NCBI RefSeq assembly: GCF_023277745.1 | Contig: NZ_CP086322.1 | Coordinates: 6,076,001 to 6,140,000 of the forward strand | Direction of reading: 5' to 3' | DNA length: 64,000 bases | Origin: Streptomyces halobius | Lineage (GTDB): Bacteria; Actinomycetota; Actinomycetes; Streptomycetales; Streptomycetaceae | In this document: positions 49,639-59,793 of the stretch, in pieces | Layout: every line of letters begins with the position of its first letter | How positions within the stretch are numbered: position 1 is the stretch's first letter | The notes under the pieces: generated by a model | Databases searched by the model: none | What the model saw: the letters and a program-made list of their open reading frames with translations, nothing else | Told to the model about the DNA's origin: nothing | Translations under genes and position numbers: made by a program

Positions 49639-50727
49639 TCAGCCTTCCCTGATGAACCCCTTCTCGATCAGCCACTCCTTGGCGACCTCGTGCGGATCCT
49701 CGCCGTCCACATCGACCTTGCGGTTGAGCTGCTGCGCGACGGTGTTGTCGAGGGCCTTGGTGACGGGCGCGAGCAGTCCGGCGATCTGCGGGTACTTCTT
49801 CATCGTCGCGGCGTTCATCTCGGGCGCCGCGTTGTAGTTCGGGAAGAAGTGCTTGTCGTCGGCCAGGACGGTCAGGCCCATCGCCTTGATGCGCCCGTCG
49901 GTGGTGTAGACCTCGCCGAAGGTGCAGGCCGTGCCCTTGACGGTCTGGGTGTAGATGACGCCGGCGGACATCTTTCTGATGTTGCCCGGCGGGATGCTCA
50001 TCCCGTACGCCTTCGCCATGCCGGGCAGGCCGTCGTTGCGGGTGGCGAACTCGTTCTCCACACACAGGGTGACCGCGTCGGGGTCCTTCTTCAGCAGCGC
50101 GGCGAGGTCCGAGAGGGTCTTGACGCCGTACTTCTTCGCGTTGGCGGGGTTGAGCGCCAGCGCGTAGGTGTTGTTGAGGGTGGACTGCGGAAGCCAGACG
50201 AGGCCGTTCGCCCGGTCGGCGTCGCGGACCGCCTCCCACTGCTTCTGTTCGTCGGGGATCGGCTTCTCGTGGCCGAGGTGGGTGATCCAGCCGGTGCCGG
50301 TGTACTCGTACATCCCGTCCGCGGCGCCGGTCCGGACCGCCTCACGGGCGCCGATCGTGCCCTGGATGTTGGTCTTGTCGATGACCGTCGCGCCGGCCGC
50401 CTTGAAGATCAGGCCCATGATCTGCCCGAGGATGATGTTCTCGGTGAACTCCTTCGAGGTGACGGTGAGTTGGGCGCCCTTGAGGGGCTCGCCCCGGCCG
50501 ACGGTGCCGGGCTTGACGTCGTCGGTCATCGGGCTGCCGCTGACCAGGCCGCAGCCGCTCAGGCCGACGGCGGCGAGCAGCGCGCCGGCCAGCGCGAGCA
50601 CGACGGAGCGGCGTCGGACAGGGGCAGTCCCCCAGGTCCCTCCCTCAGCCACCGCTGGGAGGTTTCCCCAGGGGGCGCCCCCACCCATGCCCTTCGGGTC
50701 GTGGCGGAGGGCTCCGTAGGGCGCCAT
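49639..50727 (-). CDS. Osmoprotectant ABC transporter, substrate-binding lipoprotein
   Basis: 362 residues from ATG 50727, whose A is shared with the permease stop (TGATG). OpuAC/ProX-type binding protein for betaine, choline or similar quaternary amines: LTVTSKEFTENIILGQIMGLIFKAAGATV, GTIGAREAVRTGAADGMYEYTGTGWIT. The lipobox VGLSGC is at about 57-62, preceded by 38 residues derived from a GC-rich repeat (GGGAPWGNLPAVAEGG), which lengthens the signal peptide abnormally. Last gene of the four-gene operon 53589-49639. Confidence 0.85.
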   Translation of the reverse strand: MAPYGALRHDPKGMGGGAPWGNLPAVAEGGTWGTAPVRRRSVVLALAGALLAAVGLSGCGLVSGSPMTDDVKPGTVGRGEPLKGAQLTVTSKEFTENIILGQIMGLIFKAAGATVIDKTNIQGTIGAREAVRTGAADGMYEYTGTGWITHLGHEKPIPDEQKQWEAVRDADRANGLVWLPQSTLNNTYALALNPANAKKYGVKTLSDLAALLKKDPDAVTLCVENEFATRNDGLPGMAKAYGMSIPPGNIRKMSAGVIYTQTVKGTACTFGEVYTTDGRIKAMGLTVLADDKHFFPNYNAAPEMNAATMKKYPQIAGLLAPVTKALDNTVAQQLNRKVDVDGEDPHEVAKEWLIEKGFIREG

Positions 50728-51623
50728 CAGGAACTCCCCTCCAGGCCGCGCGGCCGCAGCAGCAGTTCGGCGAGCGAGGCCAGCCATTCGACCAGCAGCG
50801 CCAGCGCCACCGTCAGCACCGAACCGAGGACGAGTACGGGCATCCGCTGGGTGATGATGCCCGCCGAGATCAGGTCACCGAGGCCGCCGCCACCGCCGAA
50901 GGTGGCCAGCGTCGCGGTGCCGACGTTCAGGACCAGCGCGGTGCGCACACCGGCCAGGATCAGCGGTACGGCCAGGGGGAGTTCGACCCTGGTCAGGACG
51001 CCCGTGGGGGACATGCCGATACCGCGGGCGGCCTCGGTCAGCGTCGGGTCGATTCCGCGCAGCCCGGCGATGGTGTTGGCCAGGACGGGCAGCGTGGCGT
51101 AGATGACCATGCCGATGATGGCGGACCGGGCGCCGATGCCGAGCCAGATGACCAGCAGGATCAGCAGACCCAGGGCCGGGACGGCCTGCCCGAGGTTGGC
51201 GACCGCCAGCGCGAACGGGCCGGCCGCGCGCAGCCGGCGGCGGGTGAGCGCGATGCCCAGCGGGATCGCGATGATCAGCACGAAGAAGGTGGAGTACGCG
51301 GTGAGCTGGATCTGCTGGCGTAGCGCGAGCCACACCTTGCCGTCGTCGACCGCCTGGCGGGCGATGGAGTCCAGGGTGGTGTGGGTGAACCACAGCCAGG
51401 TGACCAGCAGCGCGACGGTCAGGAAGGCCGGCATGAAGGTCCACTTCTGCCAGCTGATCCGGCGCGGGCCGCGGGAGGGCGGGGCGGGTGCCTCCCCGGC
51501 CGCGATCTCCCGTTCCTCGATCTCGGTGGTGTCCAGGAAGGCCATGTCCACCGTGCGCTCGCCCGCCGACTGCCCCTCCCCGCGCGGGCCGCTCGCGTCG
51601 TCCCCGACGTCGTCCGGGCTCAT
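50727..51623 (-). CDS. Osmoprotectant ABC transporter permease
   Basis: 298 residues with six predicted helices and the permease EAA loop GLRGIDPTLTEAARGIGMSPTGVLTRVELPLAVPLILAGVR. N-terminal ~55 residues are a cytoplasmic acidic extension. ATG 51623 is the ATGAGC of an operon-internal repeat. Partner of the ATPase and second permease upstream. Confidence 0.9.
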   Translation of the reverse strand: MSPDDVGDDASGPRGEGQSAGERTVDMAFLDTTEIEEREIAAGEAPAPPSRGPRRISWQKWTFMPAFLTVALLVTWLWFTHTTLDSIARQAVDDGKVWLALRQQIQLTAYSTFFVLIIAIPLGIALTRRRLRAAGPFALAVANLGQAVPALGLLILLVIWLGIGARSAIIGMVIYATLPVLANTIAGLRGIDPTLTEAARGIGMSPTGVLTRVELPLAVPLILAGVRTALVLNVGTATLATFGGGGGLGDLISAGIITQRMPVLVLGSVLTVALALLVEWLASLAELLLRPRGLEGSS

Positions 51624-51703
51624 GCCGACACCTCGCTACGCTCGGCCTCGCATTCGCGAGGCGCGCACCTTCCGATGATTCGCTCGCTACGCTCGCTCAT
51701 GCC
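51620..51703 (-). repeat. Operon-internal repeat, third copy
   Basis: Reverse complement of the 42858-43000 family (GGCATGAGCGAGCG ... TCGGCATGAGC). It encodes the last residues (HERA, stop) of the ATPase gene and the start of the permease gene. Confidence 0.75.
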
Positions 51704-52949
51704 TGGCCCCCCGGGAGCCGTCCTGCTCATCGGGCGCGTCCCGCTGTGCGGCGGCGTCCAGGCGGTCCGCCTCCAGCAGTTGGTGGACGTTGTTCATCAG
51801 CGTCTCCATGTCGACCACGCCGATGTACTCACCGCGCCGTCCGGTCACCGCGACCCGGCCGGCGCTGTCGGTGAGCACCGCCTCCAGGGCGTCGCGCAGC
51901 GTCGCGTCCCGGGTCACCGTGTCGTGCACGAGGGTGCCGGCCCGCGCCAGTGTCCCCTTGGCGCGCGCCAGATCGCCGCGGCGCAGCCATTTGTACGGGC
52001 GGCGGTTCGGGTCGAGCAGCAGCACCTCGTTGGTGGTGCCGGAGCGCAGCAGCGCGACGAGGGACTCCAGGGGGGCGTCCATCCGGGCGGTCGGGAAGTC
52101 GACGAAGCCGACGTCCCGTACGCGGGTGAGGTTGAGCCGCTTGAGGGCGGCGCCGGCGCCCACGAAGCCGGAGACGAAGTCGTCCGTGGGGTTGGTGAGG
52201 ATGGCTTCGGGGGTGTCGAACTGGGCGATGTGGGAGCGCTCGCGGAGCACCGCGATCCGGTCGCCGAGCTTGATCGCCTCGTCGAAGTCGTGGGTGACGA
52301 AGCAGATGGTCTTGTGGAGTTCGTGCTGGAGCCGGATCAGCTCGTCCTGCAGGTGGTCGCGGGTGATCGGGTCGACGGCGCCGAACGGCTCGTCCATCAG
52401 CAGCACGGGCGGGTCGGCGGCGAGCGCGCGGGCGACGCCGACGCGCTGCTGCTGGCCGCCGGAGAGCTGGCGGGGGTAGCGGCCGTGGAACTCGCCCGGG
52501 TCCAGGCCGACGAGGTCGAGCATCTCCTCGACCCGGCTGGTGATCCTCGCCTTGGACCAGCCGGTCATCTTCGGGACCAGGGCGATGTTCTGGGCGACGG
52601 TCATATGGGGGAAGAGGCCGGACTGCTGGATGGCGTAGCCGACCTTGCGGCGCAGCTTTACCGGGTCGATGCCGGTGACGTCCTCGTCGCCGATCCGGAT
52701 CCGTCCGGACGTCGGCTCGATCAGCCGGTTGATCATCTTGAGGGTGGTGGACTTGCCGCAGCCCGACGGCCCCACGAAGATCACCAGCTCACCGGCCCGG
52801 ATCTCCATGGTGACGTTGTCCACCGCCGGGACCGGGCTGCCGGGATAGATCTTCGTCAGATTCTCCAGCCGGATGCCGGCGCCGGAGACGGGCGGCGTGC
52901 TGGACTGCGTGGCAGGCGTCCCGTTTCCGGTCCCGGATGTCTCAGGCAC
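51687..52949 (-). CDS. Osmoprotectant ABC transporter ATPase with CBS domains
   Basis: 420 residues. Walker A GPSGCGKSTTLKM, signature LSGGQQQRVGVARAL, Walker B LLMDEPFGAVDP, THD H-loop. The C-terminus has a tandem CBS region (VALLRSGTTNEVLLLDPNRRPYKWLRRGDL... DAVLTDSAGRVAVTGRRGEYIGVVDMETLMNNVHQLLE) that senses ionic strength in OpuA-type systems. GTG 52949 overlaps the first permease gene by eight bases. The last residues derive from the repeat at 51620-51703. Confidence 0.93.
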   Translation of the reverse strand: MPETSGTGNGTPATQSSTPPVSGAGIRLENLTKIYPGSPVPAVDNVTMEIRAGELVIFVGPSGCGKSTTLKMINRLIEPTSGRIRIGDEDVTGIDPVKLRRKVGYAIQQSGLFPHMTVAQNIALVPKMTGWSKARITSRVEEMLDLVGLDPGEFHGRYPRQLSGGQQQRVGVARALAADPPVLLMDEPFGAVDPITRDHLQDELIRLQHELHKTICFVTHDFDEAIKLGDRIAVLRERSHIAQFDTPEAILTNPTDDFVSGFVGAGAALKRLNLTRVRDVGFVDFPTARMDAPLESLVALLRSGTTNEVLLLDPNRRPYKWLRRGDLARAKGTLARAGTLVHDTVTRDATLRDALEAVLTDSAGRVAVTGRRGEYIGVVDMETLMNNVHQLLEADRLDAAAQRDAPDEQDGSRGARHERA

Positions 52950-53589
52950 GGATCCCCCTGGGAATGGTCAGACGTCCGATGAGGACGTACGCGGCGTCGA
53001 AGAGAAGGGCGAGGACGACGATTCCGACGGTGCCGGAGAGCACCTGATTGAGCGCGTTCGCGCTGCCCAGCGAGGCGATCCCGCGGAAGATCTCATTGCC
53101 GAGGCCGGGGCCCGAGGCATACGCGGCGATGGCGGCGATACCCATCAGCATCTGGGTGGCGACGCGGATGCCGGTGAGGATCGGTGGCCAGGCCAGCGGC
53201 AGTTCGACCCGGAAGAGCCGGGCGGCGCGCGACATGCCGATGCCCTTGGCGGCGTCGACCAGGGCCGGGTCCACCCCGCGCAGTCCGACGATGGCGTTCC
53301 GGACGATCGGCAGCAGCCCGTAGAGGGTGAGCGCGATGACGGTGGGGGCCACACCGAGGCCGACGAGCGGGATCAGCAGCCCGATCAGGGCCAGTGAGGG
53401 GATGGTCAGGATGGTGGCGGTCGTGGTGGTGGCCAGGCCGCCCGCCCAGTCGCTGCGGTAGGTGAGCACACCGAGGGCGACCCCCAGGACGGTGGCGATC
53501 ACCATGCACTGGAACACTGCGCTTGCATGCTGAAGCGTATCCGTCAGCAGCTGGGTGTGCCGGTTGCCGACGTACTCCCAGAAGCTCAC
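52942..53589 (-). CDS. Osmoprotectant ABC transporter permease
   Basis: 215 residues, five or six helices, EAA loop GLRGVDPALVDAAKGIGMSRAARLFRVELPLAWPPILTGIR. First gene of the operon; GAGGAGAG site upstream of GTG 53589. Two permeases, one ATPase and one binding protein make the complete importer. Confidence 0.93.
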   Translation of the reverse strand: MSFWEYVGNRHTQLLTDTLQHASAVFQCMVIATVLGVALGVLTYRSDWAGGLATTTTATILTIPSLALIGLLIPLVGLGVAPTVIALTLYGLLPIVRNAIVGLRGVDPALVDAAKGIGMSRAARLFRVELPLAWPPILTGIRVATQMLMGIAAIAAYASGPGLGNEIFRGIASLGSANALNQVLSGTVGIVVLALLFDAAYVLIGRLTIPRGIRA

Positions 53590-53606
53590 TCGGCGCTCTC
53601 CTCGGG

Positions 53607-54074
53607 TCAGTCTCCCGCCGCCTGCTTCACCAGCGGGATGATGCGCAACGGAACCGCGTTTTCCATGACGATCGCCGTCGAGGCCCGCACGATGCCATCA
53701 AAACCCACAACGCGGTCGATCACACGTTGCAGATCGGCGTTGGACCTGGCGACCAGTCTGCAGAGCATGTCCCCATGTCCGGTCGTTGTATGCAGCTCCA
53801 GCACCTCCGGAACGGTCGCCAAGTGGGCGCGTACGTCGCTGCCCTGGCCCTGTTTGATCTCAAGTGTCGCGAACGCGGTCACCGGATAGCCCAGCGCGGC
53901 CGGGTCCACATCCGGCCCGAAACCCCGGATCACTCCGTTCGACTGAAGCCGGTCGAGCCGTGCCTGCACCGTCCCGCGCGCCACCCCGAGCCGCCGGGAC
54001 GCCTCCAGGACACCGATCCGCGGCTCCCGGGCGAGCAGCTCCAGCAGGGCCCCGTCCAAATGATCGATCGCCAT
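53607..54074 (-). CDS. Lrp/AsnC-family transcriptional regulator
   Basis: 155 residues. HTH (LDGALLELLAREPRIGVLEASRRLGVARGTVQARLDRLQSNGVIRGF) and a RAM effector domain ([46 protein letters not shown]). Divergent from hppD with a 129-base shared region containing an inverted repeat; tyrosine-linked control of hppD by a regulator at this position is reported for S. coelicolor. The osmoprotectant operon lies just beyond in the same direction. Confidence 0.92.
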   Translation of the reverse strand: MAIDHLDGALLELLAREPRIGVLEASRRLGVARGTVQARLDRLQSNGVIRGFGPDVDPAALGYPVTAFATLEIKQGQGSDVRAHLATVPEVLELHTTTGHGDMLCRLVARSNADLQRVIDRVVGFDGIVRASTAIVMENAVPLRIIPLVKQAAGD

Positions 54075-54146
54075 CGCCCGTGCCTCCGTTTTTGATGGTC
54101 ATCCTGCACAGATAGCCCGGCAGAACCGCCGTACTGCTATGCATAA

Positions 54147-55361
<1,215 letters not shown>

Positions 55362-55380
55362 CGCGGAGGACCCGTCCCAC

Positions 55381-55410
55381 GGGCCGTACACGATCTTCCG
55401 TGTACGGCCC
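55381..55410 (+). terminator. hppD terminator
   Basis: GGGCCGTACAC / GTGTACGGCCC, 11 base pairs, eight-base loop. Confidence 0.75.
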
Positions 55411-55431
55411 ACGGATGTCACGCTGGGCGGC

Positions 55432-56796
55432 ATGGACCTCATCACACGTCTGCGCGCCGGACTCCCGGGTGACGCCATACTCACCGACCCCGACATCACC
55501 GGCTCCTACGCCCACGACATGGCGAGTTTCTGCGCGGCCGGCACGCCCGCCGTCGTGGTGCTGCCGCGCACCGTCGAGCAGGTCCAGCACGTGATGCGTA
55601 CCGCCACCGCACTGCGCGTCCCGGTCGTCCCACAGGGCGCGCGGACGGGGCTGTCGGGCGCCGCGAACGCCTCCGACGGCTGCCTCGTGCTCTCGCTGGT
55701 CAAGATGGACCGGATCATCGAGATCAACCCGGTCGACCGGATCGCGGTCGTCGAGCCCGGGGTCGTCAACGCCGCCCTCTCCCGGGCGGTCGGCGCACAC
55801 GGCCTCTACTACCCGCCGGATCCCTCCAGCTGGGAGGAGTGCTCGATCGGCGGCAACATCGGCACCGCGTCCGGCGGCCTGTGCTGCGTCAAGTACGGCG
55901 TCACCGCCGAATACGTCCTCGGCCTGGACGTGGTCCTCGCCGACGGACGCCTGCTGACGACCGGCCGCCGCACCGCAAAAGGCGTCGCCGGCTATGACCT
56001 CACCCGCCTGTTCGTCGGCTCCGAGGGCAGCCTCGGCATCGTGGTCCGTGCCGTCCTCGCTCTCAAACCGGAGCCGCCCCAACAGCTCGCCCTGGCCGCC
56101 GAGTTCCCCTCCGTCGCGGCCGCCTGCGCAGCCGTCTGCGAGATCATGGCCCGTGGCCACGCCCCCTCGCTGCTGGAACTCATGGACCGTACGAGCATCC
56201 GCGCCGTCAACGCCATGGCGCGGATGGGCCTCCCGGACAGCACCGAGGCGCTGCTGCTCGCCGCCTTCGACCACCCGGAACCGGCCGGCGAACTCGCCGC
56301 CGTCGGCGCACTGTGCACCGCGGCCGGCGCCACCCAGGTCGTCCCGGCCGAGACCGCCGCCGAGTCGGACCTGCTGCTGCAGGCCCGGCGGCTGACGCTG
56401 ACCGCCCTGGAGCAGATCAAGGGCACCACGATGATCGACGACGTCTGTGTACCGCGCTCCCGGCTGGCCGCCATGCTGGAGGGCACCGCCGCCATCGCCG
56501 AGAAGTACGGCCTCACCATCGGCGTCTGCGCGCACGCGGGCGACGGCAACACCCATCCGACCGTGTGCTTCGACGCCACCGACGCCGACGAGTCCCGCCG
56601 GGCCCGCGAGTCGTTCGACGCCATCATGGCGCTCGGCCTCGAACTGGGCGGCACGATCACCGGCGAACACGGCGTCGGCGTCCTGAAGAAGGAGTGGCTG
56701 GCACGCGAACTGGGCCCGGTGGGCATGGAGTTGCAGCGCGGCATCAAGCAGGTCTTCGATCCGCTGGGGCTGCTCAATCCGGGGAAGCTGTTCTGA
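55432..56796 (+). CDS. FAD-linked oxidase, GlcD/D-lactate dehydrogenase type
   Basis: 454 residues of the VAO family. FAD-binding PCMH region: PVVPQGARTGLSGAANA and GGNIGTASGGLCCVKYGVT. C-terminal domain with AHAGDGNTHP and GEHGVGVLKKEWL. Oxidises a 2-hydroxyacid such as glycolate or D-lactate; substrate not decidable. ATG 55432 lies 71 bases after hppD, past the terminator, without a clear ribosome-binding site, so possibly leaderless. The 3' end (KLF, stop) is tandemly repeated downstream. Confidence 0.92.
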   Translation: MDLITRLRAGLPGDAILTDPDITGSYAHDMASFCAAGTPAVVVLPRTVEQVQHVMRTATALRVPVVPQGARTGLSGAANASDGCLVLSLVKMDRIIEINPVDRIAVVEPGVVNAALSRAVGAHGLYYPPDPSSWEECSIGGNIGTASGGLCCVKYGVTAEYVLGLDVVLADGRLLTTGRRTAKGVAGYDLTRLFVGSEGSLGIVVRAVLALKPEPPQQLALAAEFPSVAAACAAVCEIMARGHAPSLLELMDRTSIRAVNAMARMGLPDSTEALLLAAFDHPEPAGELAAVGALCTAAGATQVVPAETAAESDLLLQARRLTLTALEQIKGTTMIDDVCVPRSRLAAMLEGTAAIAEKYGLTIGVCAHAGDGNTHPTVCFDATDADESRRARESFDAIMALGLELGGTITGEHGVGVLKKEWLARELGPVGMELQRGIKQVFDPLGLLNPGKLF

Positions 56797-56875
56797 ACCG
56801 GTCCGGGGAGGTTGTTCTGGACCGGGGGAGCGACCGGGGGAACGTCTTCTGACTCGGCATCGTTGGGGCAAACAC

Positions 56876-56919
56876 AGGGGGTGCAGGCCCCTGTCGTAGG
56901 GGGTGCAGGCCCCTGTCGT
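56876..56919. repeat. 22-bp exact tandem repeat
   Basis: Two identical units (AGGGGGTGCAGGCCCCTGTC and two more bases), each able to form a GGGG/CCCC hairpin. Confidence 0.75.
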
Positions 56920-56952
56920 GCCCATGCCCCACCTCACCGTAGAGTTCCGGCC

Positions 56953-57241
56953 ATGGATTTCCTGCTCCCCGCGCTGTTCCTCACCGTGATCGCCGTAGCC
57001 ACGACCACCGACCACCGACCGCCGCGCCAAGCAGCTGGACCGCAGGATCCAGCTCCTGGAGCGCAAGGTCGATCTGCTGCTGGCGCACCTCGGCGCCGAG
57101 GAGCCCGAGGACCCGGGGATGGCCGAGATCGATGAGCTGCTGCGCCAGGGCAAGAGGATCCAGGCGATCAAGCTGCACCGTGAACTCACCGGCTCCGGCC
57201 TTTCGGAGGCCAAGGAAGCGGTGGAACGCCGGATGCGGTGA
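56953..57241 (+). pseudogene. L7/L12 C-terminal-domain-like small protein, frameshifted by a 7-bp duplication
   Basis: The start MDFLLPALFLTVIAVATTTD (membrane helix) reads in frame from 56953 until about 57017. The rest, RRAKQLDRRIQLLERKVDLLLAHLGAEE...EIDELLRQGKRIQAIKLHRELTGSGLSEAKEAVERRMR, is in another frame ending with TGA at 57241. It resembles the ribosomal L7/L12 C-terminal domain found in small actinobacterial proteins. GACCACC is tandemly duplicated at 57003-57016; removing one copy restores a single frame of about 93 residues. Without that the product stops early at an unrelated tail. Confidence 0.75.
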
Positions 57242-57339
57242 AGGCCGTGACGTCGCCGGCGTGGCGAGGCCGTGGCCACGTCACGCCGGCATGCACGGCT
57301 AACGCCCTTTCTCCGGATGCGGCCCAAGCGGCCACGCCG

Positions 57340-57816
57340 TTACGCCCCGGCTTCCGGGGTCTCGTCCGACGGCCAGGGGTCGGTGCGGTCGAGACCGTCG
57401 CGCGGTGTCATGGCGAGCAGTTCGCTCAGCCCTTCGTCGAGGCCCGGATGCCCCTGTTCGGACCCCGGCGGCACGATCCGCAGGGTGCGCTCCAGCCACG
57501 CCGAGACCGCCCCGGCCGGGGCCTGCAGCAGGGCGTCGCCGTCCGGCGAGCTCAGTGCCATGCAGACCAGGCTGCGGCCGTCCAGCTTCGTCGGCCAGAC
57601 CCGGACGTCGCCCTGGCCGCACGGCCGGAACACGCCCTCGACGAGCAGTTCGCGGGCGAAAGTCCAGTTGACGGGGGAGTCCGAACCGATGTGAAAGGTG
57701 ACATGGACGGCATACGGGTCATCCGTCCGGTAGGTCAGCCGGGCCGGCACCGGAATGCTGTGCTCCGGAGACAGCACCAGGCCCAGTTCGAGTTCTCGTT
57801 CCACCACGGTGTGCAT
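57340..57816 (-). CDS. ssgG: SsgA-like sporulation protein (SsgG type)
   Basis: 158 residues. SALP family core: VERELELGLVLSPEHSIPVPARLTYRTDDPYAVHVTFHIGSDSPVNWTFARELLVEGVFRPCGQGDVRVWP. SALPs guide septum and peptidoglycan placement in sporulating aerial hyphae; SsgG affects septum positioning in S. coelicolor. Assigned from neighbourhood (between an FAD oxidase and an RDD protein) and length, so the paralogue identity is moderately certain. ATG 57816 with GAGAGGCGG. A GTGCGGGC/GCCCGCAC hairpin precedes it in the leader. Confidence 0.82.
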   Translation of the reverse strand: MHTVVERELELGLVLSPEHSIPVPARLTYRTDDPYAVHVTFHIGSDSPVNWTFARELLVEGVFRPCGQGDVRVWPTKLDGRSLVCMALSSPDGDALLQAPAGAVSAWLERTLRIVPPGSEQGHPGLDEGLSELLAMTPRDGLDRTDPWPSDETPEAGA

Positions 57817-58055
57817 TGCGTCCGCCTCTCTGAATCTCCCTGTGCGGGCGCCCGGAACGGGCCCGCACACGGAGAGAGGTGTCATCCGCCGGTCTCTTAC
57901 ACGACTTCGCACAACTTTTTTCGCGGACCTCTTCCAGGTGGTCGTCGCCGGGGGAGAACGCCGGGGCCACCGGGGGTCTGATAGATGTGGACGCCGCGTT
58001 GCGGCAGACTGCACCCCACACCCACCAGGCCGAGCACAGATACGGGACTTCGGAC

Positions 58056-59591
58056 ATGAGCGCCCCTACCTCAGGATCCGCCGGCGACAGCCCTACGCCA
58101 GGCTTCTACCCGGACCCGTCCATCCCCGGCTACATCCGGTACTGGAACGGCGCCGCGTGGGTGCCGGGCACCAGCCGGCCGGCGCCGGCCGAGGGCGAGG
58201 CGATGCCCGCCCCGCCGCCCGGCGTGGCCACCGCGGCGCCGTCGCCCGCCCCGGCCCCGTCCCCCGTCGAGGAGACCGGGCCGGTCTTCCTGGACGAGGA
58301 GGCGGGCGACGGCACCGGAGTGCCCGCCGGAGGCGAGAGCGGTGAGGACGGACCGGCCGACGACCGCGCCGCGGGGAGCTGGGACGACCCGGCCCGGCGG
58401 CCCGGCACCGGTCCGGAACCGGCCTCCTCCTGGCAGGCCGACGCCTCCCGGCAGAGCGGCTTCGGCGGTGAGGCGGACCGCCGGGTGTCCTGGGGCTCGG
58501 CCGAGCAGCCACAGTCCCAGGCGCAGTCCGGCGCGGCCTCGTGGGGCGCGGTGCCGGCGCAGCGCGACGAGCGGTCGGGCGGTCGGGCGGCCGGGCCCGG
58601 GTCCGGCGAGGCGCCCGCCACGTCGTCCACCACGACGCCCGGACCCCGTAAGCCCGAGGGTCCCGCCGACGGGACGGTCACCATCCGTGCCGTCAAGCCG
58701 GGCGGCCGCGGTGACGGCGACGCCGTGGACCAGGGCACCACGGCGATCCGGGCGGTACGGCCGAACCCCGGAGGGACGGCCGGAGCGTCGGGAGCCGACG
58801 GTGCGGCCGGCGCGGCGAAGGGCAACGAGACCATGGCGATCCGGGTCGCGCAGGGCGGCGCCACCGGGCAGTCCGCCCCGCCCGGCACCACCGACCCGCA
58901 GCCGCTGCCGTCCGTCGGCACACCGCAGGGCCGTCCCCAGCAGAACCCGGGGCAGCAGCAGGGCGGGCAGGCGCCCGCCGTGTCGTCGGCGTCGTCGGGT
59001 TTTCCGCCGCAAGGCGGTGCCGCGGCCGGGGCGCCGGGCGACGACGGCGTCATCCCCTGGAAGCCGCCGTCCGCCGATGTCTTCTTCGCGGCGGCGCAGG
59101 CCGCACAGGGCCACCCGGCGGGCCTCGGCCGCCGGTTCGCGGCCCGGCTGATCGACACGCTGGTGGTCGGCGCGGCCGCCGCCGCGGTCGCCGTACCCCT
59201 GTGGGGCACCGTCACGGACCACATCGACGCCAAGGTAGAGGCGGCCAAGCAGTCCGGCCGCGAGGTGACGGTCTATCTGCTCGACGGCACCACCCTCCCG
59301 ATCCTGGGCGCCGTCCTGGCCGTCCTGCTCATCGGTGGTGGGCTCTACGAGGCGCTGCCGACCGTCAAGTGGGGCCGCACCCTGGGCAAGAAGCTGTGCA
59401 AGGTGCGGGTGCTGGACATCGAGAGCCATGACACCCCGGGATTCGGTGCGGCTATCAAGCGCTGGCTGGTGTACGGCGTGCTCGGTGTCCTGGCCGTCGG
59501 TGTGGTGAACGTCGTGTGGTGTCTGTTCGACCGCCCGTGGCGGCAGTGCTGGCACGACAAGGCCGCGCGGACGTTCGTCGCCGCCGACTGA
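58056..59591 (+). CDS. RDD-family membrane protein with DUF2510 domain
   Basis: 511 residues. N-terminal DUF2510-like motif PGFYPDPSIPGYIRYWNGAAWVPGT, a very long Pro/Gly/Glu linker of about 300 residues with GTVTIRAV / TTAIRAV / TMAIRVA short repeats, then an RDD domain (LGRRFAARLIDTLVVGAAAAAVAVPL...GRTLGKKLCKVRVLDIES) with three helices. Function unknown. Followed by another RDD gene. Confidence 0.88.
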   Translation: MSAPTSGSAGDSPTPGFYPDPSIPGYIRYWNGAAWVPGTSRPAPAEGEAMPAPPPGVATAAPSPAPAPSPVEETGPVFLDEEAGDGTGVPAGGESGEDGPADDRAAGSWDDPARRPGTGPEPASSWQADASRQSGFGGEADRRVSWGSAEQPQSQAQSGAASWGAVPAQRDERSGGRAAGPGSGEAPATSSTTTPGPRKPEGPADGTVTIRAVKPGGRGDGDAVDQGTTAIRAVRPNPGGTAGASGADGAAGAAKGNETMAIRVAQGGATGQSAPPGTTDPQPLPSVGTPQGRPQQNPGQQQGGQAPAVSSASSGFPPQGGAAAGAPGDDGVIPWKPPSADVFFAAAQAAQGHPAGLGRRFAARLIDTLVVGAAAAAVAVPLWGTVTDHIDAKVEAAKQSGREVTVYLLDGTTLPILGAVLAVLLIGGGLYEALPTVKWGRTLGKKLCKVRVLDIESHDTPGFGAAIKRWLVYGVLGVLAVGVVNVVWCLFDRPWRQCWHDKAARTFVAAD

Positions 59592-59623
59592 TCGCCGGGC
59601 CCCGCACAGGGGATGTCCGAGCC

Positions 59624-59745
59624 TGACCCATCGGACGGACCCCCGAGCCCCATCGGACGGACCCCCGCGCCTGGCCCGTCGGATAGCCCCCGGGCCGGTC
59701 CGACCCCGATCCACCGGACGGACCCCATGGCCCGGGTCCCCCGAA
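59624..59745. repeat. Minisatellite CATCGGACGGACCCCCG
   Basis: About five imperfect units of 20-25 bases between the two RDD genes. Confidence 0.6.
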
Positions 59746-59793
59746 CGGACTTCGCCGGATGCGGCGGGCCGTGACAAGCGGTCGACTCGGGCC

